This document shows, piece by piece, positions 1-10,919 of a stretch of 64,000 nt of DNA (positions are counted from its first letter, which is position 1; every line of letters begins with the position of its first letter). A program made the position numbers and the translations under genes. The notes below the pieces were generated by a model, which made no database searches, had not been told where the DNA came from, and worked only from the letters and a program-made list of their open reading frames with translations. The stretch covers positions 69,059,267-69,123,266 of the forward strand of contig OY720346.1 in NCBI GenBank assembly GCA_963082975.1, written 5' to 3'. The DNA is from Labia minor. Taxonomy: Eukaryota; Arthropoda; Insecta; Dermaptera; Spongiphoridae.

Positions 1-2042
1 AGCTGGTTTGTATGATGTTTATTAATTTGTTTTTTAATCTTATTAAAATATCTATTCAAGATTGATATATAATTTAAATGATAAGGAAATTAAAATATAA
101 TTTATTCTAAATATATTAACGATAAAAATTAAAACTACTACTTAAATTATCATTAAAGCTCAAACAAATTCAAACATTATTTAAAATAGTAAACAATAGA
201 TAATAAGGTAATTATTTTGGTTTTATATATAGGCTTTATTAAAATTAGGTGTCTTTATATAAAAAATGTTAAAAAAACATTGGAAGTGATAGTGGAGGTA
301 GGTGAAATGTGTGAAAGGAGAGTTGAGATAATGAAAATTGAATGTTGCATGGCTGTCTATCTTGTAATTATACGGTATTTGGGGTTGCAAAAACATTAAA
401 GACAGGGCAACATTTAAACTGTCATTAAATCAACCTTGGGCAATTGAATAGCTGAGTTTTGTTGATGTGGCTCAGTAATTATTTTACTAGGTATATAAAA
501 AGCATGAAGAATTTTGATTAAACAAAAAACAATTTTAATAAAAAAAAAATTTAATTAAATATTTAAATGGAATTCGTTTTTTCTGCAATGAACAACTTTT
601 CTAAAGGAGAATAATGTTTATTGATAAATTTTTCTTATCCTTATTTCATTAATTTGAATATTTTCTTTTAAATTATGGAACAAACTGAATAAAGTTAGAG
701 GATAATAATGTTGATTCATTCTATCATAAATTTAAAATACTATTATTATAATATAAAAAATATAATGTATAAATAATGCTTTTACATTTTTCCCCCAAGA
801 AATTATCTTCTATTAATTTTATTTTAAGGATTATCGTTGTGTTGTGGTTTATCTATTGGTTTTTCATTAAACTGCACTTTATTTTTGAAGAAATGGTTCA
901 AAGACACTTATATAATTTAGAAAAAATATATCTATCAAGATAATTTAAAACAAACTCAAAGAAAAAAATCTGAAGATTGGAGAAAAGATTCAGCAACTGT
1001 TTTCAACGTTTTCTTACAAGTATAATATCTTTATTAATTAACTTATATTAGGTAGTATTTATTATTTATCTTTTTTCCTTAATTTTTTTTTCTATTTTAT
1101 ATCTCGTATAAATATTTGCTATTTTTATAAACGCTTTATTTATTGATATGTGTATTTATTATTTCAATTTTTCTGATTTGAATGTATTAGACATTTTTAA
1201 CAATTTTGTGAATATTTTACAAATATAAAAAATATTTATATATATTTTAATAACATTTTAAAATAAAATAATATAATGAGAACGTAGGTGTAAAGAGAGA
1301 GAGAGATTTTTATTCTATATCTGTGTATAGCGAAAGTCTGTCAAGTTTGAAAATTTGTATTGAATATATAAAGTCAGAGAAAGTTGGAAAACGTGCTCCC
1401 TTCGAATTATATATTCAATCCACTCATGCAAATGGCGACATGGTACAAATCTATTATAGTTACTATATCATAGGTCTGAAGTGAAACAATATGAGCCCCT
1501 GGAAAATACCACCAGATTATTCATAACGGCCGGCAATGGATAAATATATATGTTCAGGGGCACTGTCACATTTTGCTGATATGATTAGGATCTACTCTAA
1601 CATGAGACACTCACACGTTTTCTCTCTCTCTCTCTCTCTTTCTCTCTTGTGTGTGTAAAGTATTTATTCAAGTAAGTTGAACATCATGCATCGTTTACTC
1701 CTTTTCATTTGATATTTATAAACTTTAGATAATTATCATGACTACTAGTACATTTTTTTAAAATTTAATATTAATAATTTTTAATAATTCATTTAAAGCT
1801 TAACAAACTTATATTTGTTTTATTTTTTTTTTTATAGAAATTTATTTTTATTTAAAGTAAATAGTTTTTGATTATGCTATATATGTAGTATTTTTATTAT
1901 TATTTAAAAATATAAATTAATTATTTGTTCCTTGTTCTCATTATAGGCGCTAAAAAAATGTTCAACCCATAAAAAAAAGTCTTATAGGTTCAATTATCAA
2001 TACTCAATAATAAATGAATGATAATATATAATAAGTTGATCT
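1..2042. other. AT-rich unique DNA, no gene seen
   Basis: No coding frame of note and no recognisable element. It holds short GA runs near 1297-1308 and a TC run followed by GT at about 1621-1657. The stretch 1390-1600 is slightly richer in G+C, but I could not assign it. Confidence 0.5.
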
Positions 2043-2633
2043 GTGGCCAGGCACAGAACCGACCGACGGTTTGAAATAAATTAATTTCCAGCTACGGAAA
2101 CAATTTCAAATAATTTCAATGTATCTATTAATTAATTCAATAAAAACAGATATGGATATAACATAACATATTTGTAATGTTATTTTATTTATAATATATA
2201 AGGAGGCGCTGGCTGTGACGTCATGAAGGGCTGGTGGGGTCATATAATTTTAAATTAAGAAAAAACTAATACCAATACAAAGTGGATGATTCGTGTACAT
2301 ATGTAAAAAATCTTCTCATGTGATATTTGGTGTGAAAATAACCCTTCCCTTCCTATCGTCCATCGGTAATACTACCACTTCCGGATAAACCAAAAGTTGA
2401 TGAATTCATCATACATTAAGTAAATATACCAAATTTTATCAAAATCCGTTGAGCCGTTCAAGCTGTAAACATCTATACGGACACACAAACGGATGGACGG
2501 ACGGACAGACATCATGCTAAAAATACTTTTTTCTGTTAAGAAAATGCATGATTCGTGGAGATATGTAAAAATCTTCACATGTGAAATTTGGTGTGAAAAC
2601 AATACTTCCCTTACTATCGTCGGTCGGTAAAAA
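2043..2633 (+). repeat. Dispersed repeat family A, complete copy (A1)
   Basis: It begins with GTGGCCAGG followed by ACCGACCGACGG and ends with CGTCGGTCGGTAAAAA, so the two ends carry a short inverted repeat. Internal landmarks shared with the other copies are a GTGACGTCATGAAGGGCTGG block, a CCAAATTTTATCAAAATCCG block, a GGACGGACGGACAGAC run and GATTCGTGGAGATATGTAAA. Other copies lie at 27467, 59418, 60316 and 61861, with a short fragment at 31812. The ACCAAATTTCATCAAAATC segment resembles the 3' parts of non-LTR elements common in invertebrates, but no protein is encoded. The class (SINE-like or MITE-like) is unresolved. Confidence 0.8.
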
Positions 2634-2837
2634 TAAGACTAAGATTTAAAAAAAATACTAGTTTAATTACAAATATCAAAATATCACAATTTAAAATATT
2701 TTTAAGAAATATATAACCTTCGAATAAACATTTATTTTTAACAAATCGTAAATTACATACACATACCGATAAAAAAAATAGCAATTATTAATAGGAGAGA
2801 CTTTGCACTATAATTGATATAGAATTATAATTAATAT

Positions 2838-3005
2838 ATGGTGAATGGAAACTACCTTTCTATCTCCACCTCTGACCACTGTGTCCGTATTGAACTGAAG
2901 AATTATTCATTTAACAAACAGATTGCTTCCCGGGAGGCCAACGAGAAGTCCTTATTTGATTATAACCTTACTTCGTGGTTGATTCAACTCTTCCAAGTAC
3001 AATAG
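2838..3005 (+). CDS. Candidate small ORF or exon, unknown function
   Basis: An ATG at 2838 opens a 55-codon frame that stops at TAG 3003-3005. Its codons are much richer in G+C and less repetitive than the surrounding DNA, and it contains a CVRIELKNYSFNKQIASRE stretch. I recognise no domain, signal peptide or membrane segment. No good splice acceptor precedes the ATG, and the only GT near the end, in CAAGTACAAT, is a poor donor. It could be a single small gene, part of an exon, a conserved non-coding block, or chance. Treat it as a candidate only. Confidence 0.2.
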   Translation: MVNGNYLSISTSDHCVRIELKNYSFNKQIASREANEKSLFDYNLTSWLIQLFQVQ

Positions 3006-4850
3006 ACCAATATAAGTTTTAAAAAGTTAACTCCTTTTTTTTTACTTTCTCTCTTTTAGTGAACTTTTTTATAAGTAACTGAACAAATAACATTAGCTTA
3101 AAAGTTTCTCATAAAATGTATTTCTCGTTGACAATAATAATAATAAAGTAGAAAAAAAACGGAAAGTATCTTTTTAAAATAAAAATTAATGCTCTAAAAT
3201 TTATTATTATAAGTATAGAAATGTAAATAAGATAGCAAATAGTCAATTATTTTATATTATTATTAATATTATTCGGTTTTAACTATTTCTTTTTTTTTAA
3301 TGTCTTTTATAAAGTTTTATATACACATTCTAATACATATTCTAATTATACTAATTATTAGTATTATTATTACTATTGCCCCACATTGAATTTAAGGTGT
3401 TTTCTATTGTATATAAATTCTATAATGTATATTTTTGTTCACTGGTTTCTAAAATAAAAATAAAGAAATTTTAATATATATTACGTATATAAAAATGTTA
3501 GTATTTTCATTCAAATTTTCATTCATTGTATAAAGAAGGGTTTAGAAAGAGTATGAAAATATAATACAAACAAATAATAAAACAAGAATGCTCATATAAA
3601 CATTAATATTATATTATTATATATTTAATTCATGATACTATTTTTTTTCATTATTCTGTTGTTTTTTTTTTGTTTTCTAGAATACTGAATGGAATGAAAA
3701 TGAAATCAACATTATCGCTGAAATTGAGATTTATACATCAACTTTTAAAATGATAAAAGTATTGAAACAAATTGGTATACTTTTTTTTATAATTATACTA
3801 AATGATAAAATGAAAAGTTTTCTATATTGAATTTTAATTCATCATTCATAGATTAAAATTAATTGGGATTGGGACCTCAAACTTATAAACCTTAATCAAA
3901 AACCTCTATATAATCTTTTGGAAAACATTTACTATATAATATATATAAAGTCACTTTCTCATAAATGAAATAAAGGATCTAAAAATGTTTAGATTAATTA
4001 GTAGATAGTCATAATAGTATTTCGATAAATAATCCATTCGGATTTAGTTAATTAGACAACCCTCATAGATTTATTTATTTTACTGTATGATTTTATACAT
4101 AATTTCAAAATAAATTTATTAAACTTGACACCAAATTATATTATTACTGGACAAAAACCATTGCATAAAACATATTCATATTCTCAAATATGCAAAAAAT
4201 AATATTTCTTGTTTTGGAACATTCATCCTAATTAAAATAATTTCAAATCATAATCTAAAATATTATAATGCTATTTTCTCCTGTTATGTATATATACTTT
4301 TAATTAAATATGCCAACTAACTTAGTACAACCATTCATTTTTAGTTATTACTAGGGTTATTATAGCTGCTGCAATGCATTCATAGCCGCAATTGTCACTC
4401 TGTTTCATTTTAGACGCTCTTTAGTCTGGTATTTATATCTTGGACTAGTAATTTGCATATAATTATTTATAGACATACAATTATTAGATGTCAAGAGACT
4501 AAGTTGACCTATAATTCATAAGCAAAATAGAAAATTGGTTGTTTAATTGCAAATCCACAGGCAGTTAAAAAATAAAAAGATTTTAATGAACCCTTACCAT
4601 TAATCGTTTTTAATTTATGAGTAAACCGCTTATTAAAGAAATATTGATCAATAAAATGATAGCATCTTAAAACTTTTAATGATTAAATAGGAGTCCGCGT
4701 TTTATAGTTTTCATATTGTAATCTCTTTAATTTAATTTATGAGTTTGTTTGGAGTAGAACAAAAAAAAAAAGGATTAAAAATAACAAAATTAAAATAGCA
4801 CATGGGGAAAGGGAAAACATTTGGATAATAAAAATAGTATTTTTAATAGG
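3006..4850. other. AT-rich unique DNA, no gene seen
   Basis: Long A/T runs with no open frame worth reporting. A somewhat less AT-rich patch at about 4340-4460 has no recognisable content. Confidence 0.5.
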
Positions 4851-4859
4851 ATTTCTGTG

Positions 4860-5300
4860 CTGTGGCGGTAGAATATTTCTTGTTAATTGGCTTGTTAGCT
4901 CAATCTTGACAGAAAGAGATGTAATTATTGTCGAATGTCTTGTCCCAAATGGCAATTAATTGTAATGAATTCCCCAGTGCAATTGATCTAAAACAAATTA
5001 TTGTGTCCGAGTGGCTCGGGGATTGATCAAAGAGGGTTCTTGGCCTTTTCTTTAGGGGGGTGGGGCTGATGACAGGGTAGCCATCTGGCTCCCTTGGTGG
5101 CCATTCATCTTGCGTGGACATGACTGTTCTCGCAGGTGGCAATTGGCTCACAACACCCACTCCTCTCTTAAACTCTCCCCCTCCCCCGATTTAGACTGCA
5201 TGCGCATATGGTTGGGGAGCCCCCTTTGTGGCCGCTTATCAACTGACCAGCCAGCAGCCCCTCACTCACTCTGGGATGTATTCGATTTTAATTAACCGAG
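4860..5300. promoter_or_regulatory. GC-richer island, possible regulatory element
   Basis: About 440 bp of clearly higher G+C than its flanks. It contains homeodomain-type cores in GGCAATTAATTG (about 4950) and TTGATCAAAG near 5025, which fits a TCF/LEF site. Short frames cross it on both strands, but none resembles a known protein. I infer a possible enhancer or conserved non-coding element; there is no direct evidence of function. Confidence 0.25.
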
Positions 5301-5666
5301 CGAAAGTCGCACCAAAACGAAAACGAATGGCCAAATTATCAACAAACTAAACGCAGCCATTTGCAAAAGAAATATTCCATAGAGAATAAATGAATATTTG
5401 AATGGTGAGCAATGAGAAAGGGGTATGAGAATAGACCACACCAACTTAACAAAGGATCTCTCAAGAGGATTTTGTTTGTCTAAAAACCATGCTTTTGCTC
5501 TTTTTTTTAAATAAATTTCACTTTATTTTTCCTATCACTAAAACACTCCAACTAATTACAATTAAACTAGATGAAATTGATATTTTATGAACCAAAAATA
5601 TAGATACCAACTTGTCTTACTTAATGTATAATAAAAATGTATATATTTTACGAAATGGTTTATCAT

Positions 5667-5667
<1 letters not shown>

Positions 5668-5698
<31 letters not shown>
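5668..5698. repeat. (AAT)n microsatellite
   Basis: About ten uninterrupted AAT units. Similar short arrays occur at 31159-31206 and 62395-62437. Confidence 0.9.
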
Positions 5699-5848
5699 CC
5701 GTTTCAAATGTTGTTTATACAACTAGATTATGAAACTCGTCATAATTGGGCTATTTAATATTGCATCCTCAGTAGAAAATTGCTTGTTATGATCCCTGAA
5801 AGTTTAAATCTTATATATATATATATATGGTACCTATATAATCTAGAT

Positions 5849-6227
5849 CATGGGTGTCTAAACTATGACCATTCGAGGGCCACATTGCAAAAAAAAAAAA
5901 ATGCTGGGCCGCACATAGATATTTTTTCAACAAATGGAAATAAAATTAACTACAGTAAAACTTCTCTATAAGGACACGTCTAATAGTTACTTCTTTCATT
6001 TTTATTCACAATAAACATTGTTTTTTTACAGTGTTTTGAGAATGTCCTTATAGAAAATCAAAATAAATAAAATAACTTCTTTTTATTATAATTTTTTTAT
6101 TTGAATTAGATATATGTATCAAATGAACATGAAAAATATTTCAAACATTAATTTTTTTTTTTTTGTAGAAATGAGTAAATTTAAATATTTTCATAATTTG
6201 CGTTTGGGCCGGATTTAGACAAGCATG
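5849..6227. mobile_element. hAT MITE with 8-bp target duplication
   Basis: The ends are CATGGGTGTCTAAACTATG and, inverted, CATGCTTGTCTAAATCC, with GGGCC-rich subterminal parts. The flanks are ATCTAGAT (5841-5848) and ATCTAGAA (6228-6235), a 7/8 match as expected for an aged hAT insertion. There is no transposase. Confidence 0.75.
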
Positions 6228-6235
6228 ATCTAGAA

Positions 6236-7352
6236 ATCTAGATAATACAATATATTTTTATATATATTATTATATATTCCAATATTATGATAAAATATTT
6301 TAAAACTGTTTTTTTTTAATTTAAAAGTATTAAATTTCTCCATTTTCAATTATTTATTAATAATTTTAAAATTTCTATTTATTTTTAAATAATTTAAAAT
6401 AATTATATTCATTTATTTATTTAATATTTTTATGGAATGAAATATATAGTATATTAGATATAGAAGTGTATTAAAAAAAACACTGGTTTCTTCCTTCACT
6501 TGCTTCTTTTATATTGTTATCCTAGTGAAAATTTTCATTCCAAACAAATTGAGTTTCAATTTGATCGATATATATATATATTATTAATATATAAATAAAA
6601 TAAAAAGCAAAAATATACTCGAGAGAAGTGTTTTGAGAAAGTTGGTTATTTATTGCCATTGCTACTGAAGTCGGGGTTGCAGTATATATATATATATCGA
6701 ATAAAATTATATATTATCATATATATGTAAATATGTATATATATATATATATATAGATAGATAGATCGATAGATAGCTTGCTATAAGCAAAGAGATGAGT
6801 TCAAGTGAAATAATAGAGGCGTTAGTTGTATATCTATTTTCTTGGTATGCAAGAATCGATTTAAGTAGCTTTTTTAAAAAGGGGTTGAATCTAAACATTG
6901 CCACTTGTTGAAACATCCCCTATTCTTTTTAAAACAATTCTTACATATATAACGATTCTAATTACTAATATATTTTAATTCTTGAGTTATCAAGAAAATT
7001 CTTTATTTATTTAAAAGAAATTACTAACATCAAAAAATAAATTAAAATTTTTTTATTATTGTTATTATTTATAAAGAATTTTACAACCTTAAAAGTGAAA
7101 AAAATTTAAGTAAATATATGTACAAAATAAACTTTAACTTTTTATTTTTGAGTTAATATTTTGTCATTCAATAAACCCTATTTTTGGGATCTAATTAGAA
7201 AATTTATTGCTCACCTGGGAATTTGAATCTAGTATTTTGTTTGGGGCCTCGGCAAAATGGTCAAGTAAAACGTTTGTATTTATTGAGAATAATCTTTTCT
7301 ATTATTCACTATTTAACAATCTCGTATGATGATTATATATATATATATATAT
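6236..7352. other. AT-rich DNA with TA microsatellites, no gene seen
   Basis: TA runs lie near 6569, 6681, 6739 and 7336. Frames here are low-complexity Ile/Tyr/Lys strings from the repeats and look non-coding. Confidence 0.5.
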
Positions 7353-8160
7353 GTTGGTTTAGATTTCCGTGAATGTTATTTTTATTGTTACTATTAGATT
7401 TATCAGGGATATAAGCACGTATTTTTGTGAGATTGTTTTCTAGACGTTTCGGAACCCATTTTGGCGCCATTTTCAAGAGATTATTTAGGTGGGAATATTT
7501 TTGGGATTCTGGTTCTTAGATTGGTAACAGCCCGAGGTCGACTGGTTGAAAAATATTCCCTGATAAATCTGATAGTAATAATAAATATATATATTTATAT
7601 ATTATTTATCATATAAAATGTAATGGGAATATTTTTTTTTATTTTATTTATTTTAATTACACCCTTTAAAATTTGTCTGCGTGACCAAGGGTTAATATCG
7701 GGATTTTAGGTTGATAGGTTAAGTGGTTTTGTACTCACTGCGTTGCTGTGGAGCTCTCAAGAATCCTGGGCGATTCTGTGACTGGCACACGTCCGCATTG
7801 GACAATTAATTAATTATAATAGAATGTCATACGTATACACATATGTGTAAATAAATTATTTAGTTCATCAATTCAGAAATACGAAAGGCATATACTATGT
7901 ATTGAAAATTACGTTTTCAGTCAGCCTCTGGCTGTTGTCCAGTGCGGACGTGTGCCAGTCTCAGGATTGCCCAGGATTCTTCGGAGCTCCACAGCAACAA
8001 AACCACCCAAAATCCCGATATTAACCCTTGGTCACACAGACTAAGACCCAGAATCCCTAAATAATCTCTTGAAAATGGCGCCAAAATGGGTGCCGAAACG
8101 TTGAGAAAACAATCTCACAAAAATACGTGATTATATCCCTGATAAATCTGATAGTAATAA
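7353..8160. mobile_element. Foldback-type inverted-repeat element (F1)
   Basis: The left arm (GTTGGTTTAGATTTCCG, then ATTTATCAGGGATATAA, GAGATTGTTTTC and GGCGCCATTTTCAAGAGATT) returns as its reverse complement at 8025-8160. A second pair of inverted segments, AACCCTTGGTCAC and the GACTGGCACACGTCCGCA block, lies inside. A related copy flanks the first hAT element at 41453 and 47690. There is no transposase. The GCCGAAACGTTGAGAAAAC piece is reminiscent of 3' ends of some retroelements, but I cannot place the family. Confidence 0.6.
7558..7675 (+). repeat. About 118-bp direct duplication, left copy
   Basis: It runs from CCCTGATAAATCTGATAG to AAAATTTG and repeats at 8137-8255 with few differences. 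It covers the end of the foldback element plus its AT-rich flank, so the flank was duplicated along with the element end. Confidence 0.75.
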
Positions 8161-8255
8161 TAAATATATATATTTATTTATTATTTATCATTTAAAAAGT
8201 AATAGGAATATTTTTTTTTTATTTTATTTATTTTAATTACAGCCTTGAAAATTTG
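8137..8255 (+). repeat. About 118-bp direct duplication, right copy
   Basis: Partner of the segment at 7558-7675. Confidence 0.75.
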
Positions 8256-8462
8256 TATTTTTATAATTTTCTTTTAGAAATACTTGGTAACATGATTTGA
8301 TGCAGATTAATAATAATAACCTGGCTAATAATTTCCCTCTGGAAAATTTTCACTCATTTTGAAATGATGCATTAATATTTTTTCATTGGAAATTCTTCTC
8401 TATTAGGTTGGAAATTAATTACCCCTCATGTCGAATTAATATATATTCCAATTAGTGTCACA

Positions 8463-8745
8463 TCATTGTAGAGCTTCCATTTGCTTCTGGCTCGGAATCC
8501 ATTTAAAATCTTGACAAGCCGACATATAGACAGAGCGGACTATGCTAATCGTATTTGAAATGATTAAAGCGCACGACGGGGGATCAAAATGGGGATGTTT
8601 TGGGGTAAATTGTTTTCTCAGCGGGGGTGGCTGCGAGCCTCTTGACCTCGAAATCGCCCTCACTAGTGGGGGGGCCTGTGATGTATGGGCTACAATCGAC
8701 GAACAACGAATGACTCCTAACACTTGTTAACGCCCTACGAGGGCG
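8463..8745. promoter_or_regulatory. GC-rich island, possible regulatory element
   Basis: A non-repetitive island of about 280 bp. It includes ATGCTAAT, an octamer-like POU core, at about 8541-8548, and ATTTGAAATGATTAAAGCGC nearby. Both strands carry open frames of 60-86 codons here, but opposite open frames are expected in a short GC-rich island, and neither resembles a known protein. Confidence 0.25.
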
Positions 8746-9438
8746 ATTGATTTATCTAAGAAGCTTCTCTTCAAGTCATAGAAAAGACATCGAACTTACA
8801 TCCATCATTTTTATTTCAAAAGAAAGGATAAAGAAAAAAAATATTAAAAAAAAAGGAGTGGAGGCTGAAGAAAAAAGAGAAGGGAAAGAATGTAGAGGTG
8901 ATAAAAAAAAATTAATAAAACGAATGTATAATCAAACATGAGGAGAGATTTTGGTGGTCAATCAGAAATTGGAAAGAATTATTTCATCACTACATTCCCT
9001 AATGTGTATGGAAATGATAATTCTACTCCTGGGGGATGAAATATTACTAACTCCACCCTTCATTCGTGGATGCGAGAAGAACAGGATATATAAATCTCCC
9101 TTTGGAGTCGAAATAGAATTGAAAAATAGAATATGATCAGATGTTGAATAAAAAATTAATTTAAAAAAGCAAAAAGAAATAAATAATTTACATTTGTTAA
9201 TTAAAAACAAAACATTTCGGTGAGAAAAATAAAATAAAAATAATTTCACATCACATGAGTGCTCTCTAATAAAATTCTGATAAAAAACACTCGATTCATT
9301 ATTTATAATTAGAAAAATAAATGTTACCTTTAGATTATTTAGAGTGAAAATTTAATATTCCTTTTTAAAGAAGGGGATTGGAATCAATTTATTATACCTA
9401 TATTATTTATTGTATCGATATTTTAAAATGTTATTGTA

Positions 9439-10011
9439 GTGGGTCATCGAAAAAGGTGGACGAGATTTCGAAGAGTAATAAAAACCATAATACAAATGGT
9501 AGAATATTTATTTATACATCAAAAGACACAGAAAATCTTAAACTTTTTTTATGTACTCTTAAAAAGTTTCGATGTGTGCTCCCCCCGTCGCAAGACAGAC
9601 ATCTAATCGATAATCAATTGGAATTGAAATCATTTGGAAGCATTGCAGGAGTCACACATGCAATAGCTGTGTCAATTCTATTATTTGAGGCTTTTGTGAA
9701 GAATATTCCGTACCTAGATTTTGTCTATAAGTACGCCTAAAAGGACGCTGCACTAACACAGGTGATTTAAACTCAGCAACAACAAAACACACTGCGCTTT
9801 GTGCTGTACGGTAGTCATGGCGTCTCTGAATTAACTCACCCAGTCGAGCCGCACGGTAATGGCGACTGCGCATGCACCCTCTGACTTCGAGTAAATGCTA
9901 CTCAAAATATTTATAATGCTACTCAATCTCTCGTTAATTTCGTGTTGATGATGTGTTGATTTATCAAATAGTTGTACAACAAAATCCCGACTACTTTTTC
10001 CGATGACCCTG
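9439..10011 (-). pseudogene. Internally deleted Tc1/mariner-related transposon
   Basis: TA dinucleotides flank inverted ends: GTGGGTCATCG at the left and, reversed, CAGGGTCATCGGAAAAAG at the right. On the minus strand the remnant of the transposase N-terminus is legible as MTTVQHKAQCV, then AEFKSPVLVQRPFRRTYRQN, the helix-turn-helix region of this group. Further along, the C-terminal end is legible as YRLDVC then GGAHIETF. The catalytic core between them is missing and frameshifts are present, so this is a dead, non-autonomous derivative. Confidence 0.75.
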
Positions 10012-10013
10012 TA

Positions 10014-10440
10014 TAATAAATTTTTTTATTCAGAAATATAATATAGATTTAAAACTAAATAACTGATTAAGTTCATATATCAAAGATTATAATTTTATTT
10101 TATATTTAATTATAAAATATCTTAAAATTTAATAGCATTATTAAATATCTTCCTCATTTTTTTTTGACATTTAGTCGTAATATATGTGATTTTGACTTTT
10201 TCTTTTAGATATTTATTACAATTAAAATGAAACTAAATAGAAGGACTAAAAGTTTATCCATCAACTAAAAGGTGAAATAAATCTTTAATTGTTTAATAAC
10301 ATAAATATTTTATGTAAATATGATATATTTAATATTGAATAATAGTTTTAGTGATTTATCTCTTAGTTAGTTGATCTCTCTTTTGGAATTCAACTGGGTT
10401 TCAAGGTAAATAAGAAAGAAAAACTGGCACGTTATGATAA
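10014..10440. other. AT-rich DNA, no gene seen
   Basis: Nothing recognisable. Confidence 0.4.
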
Positions 10441-10454
10441 TAATCTATTGAGCT

Positions 10455-10915
10455 GTATAGTTTGGCGTTAGTTAGAATCGTTGCAGCCCCCCTCCCCCTC
10501 ATCCCGCTTGCCTTCTCCTTTTCCCATCGACTTTGCTACAATTTCTAAAGATAACTTCTCCATAATGGATGAGAAGCCAACGGGCATTTCTTGCTCTCCC
10601 TCGAAGCAATATATATAACCCAATCGATTGGGAGGAGAGAGTTTGGGTTCGATTCTCGATAGGTTTCGCATTCTCTCCTCCCAACCCTCTGACTTTAACT
10701 TCACGTATCGAAAACTAATAGGCTTATCGTTCGGGGCGACTTCATTGTCGATTGGTGAAAAGAGAGCGAGAGATAGAGAGGTGCAAGGGTGGGTGAGTAT
10801 GGGGGGGTGGGATGGGGGTAAGGGAGCAGGGATTTCCAAGGCGATTTATAATAATTCGCGTCGTCTATTAGCGATTTATCGTTCTTGCGATTCTTTCCCA
10901 GAAGGTTTCTAGTAT
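10455..10915. promoter_or_regulatory. GC-rich, CGAT-rich island with palindromes
   Basis: A compact island in very AT-rich surroundings. It has TATATATAA at about 10609, then the perfect 14-bp palindrome CCCAATCGATTGGG (10619-10632), which holds CCAAT on both strands, then an 11-bp perfect inverted repeat, GGGAGGAGAGA (10630-10640) and TCTCTCCTCCC (10672-10682). At least eight CGAT/ATCG cores follow up to about 10890. Open frames on both strands do not resemble proteins. This could be a promoter, enhancer or insulator; the role is inferred only from composition and motif density. Confidence 0.35.
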
Positions 10916-10919
10916 AGGA

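Noticed and set aside
10468-10912. Overlapping open frames on both strands in the CGAT-rich island as genes
   Set aside because: Both strands and several frames are open at once, as expected from composition, and none resembles a protein.
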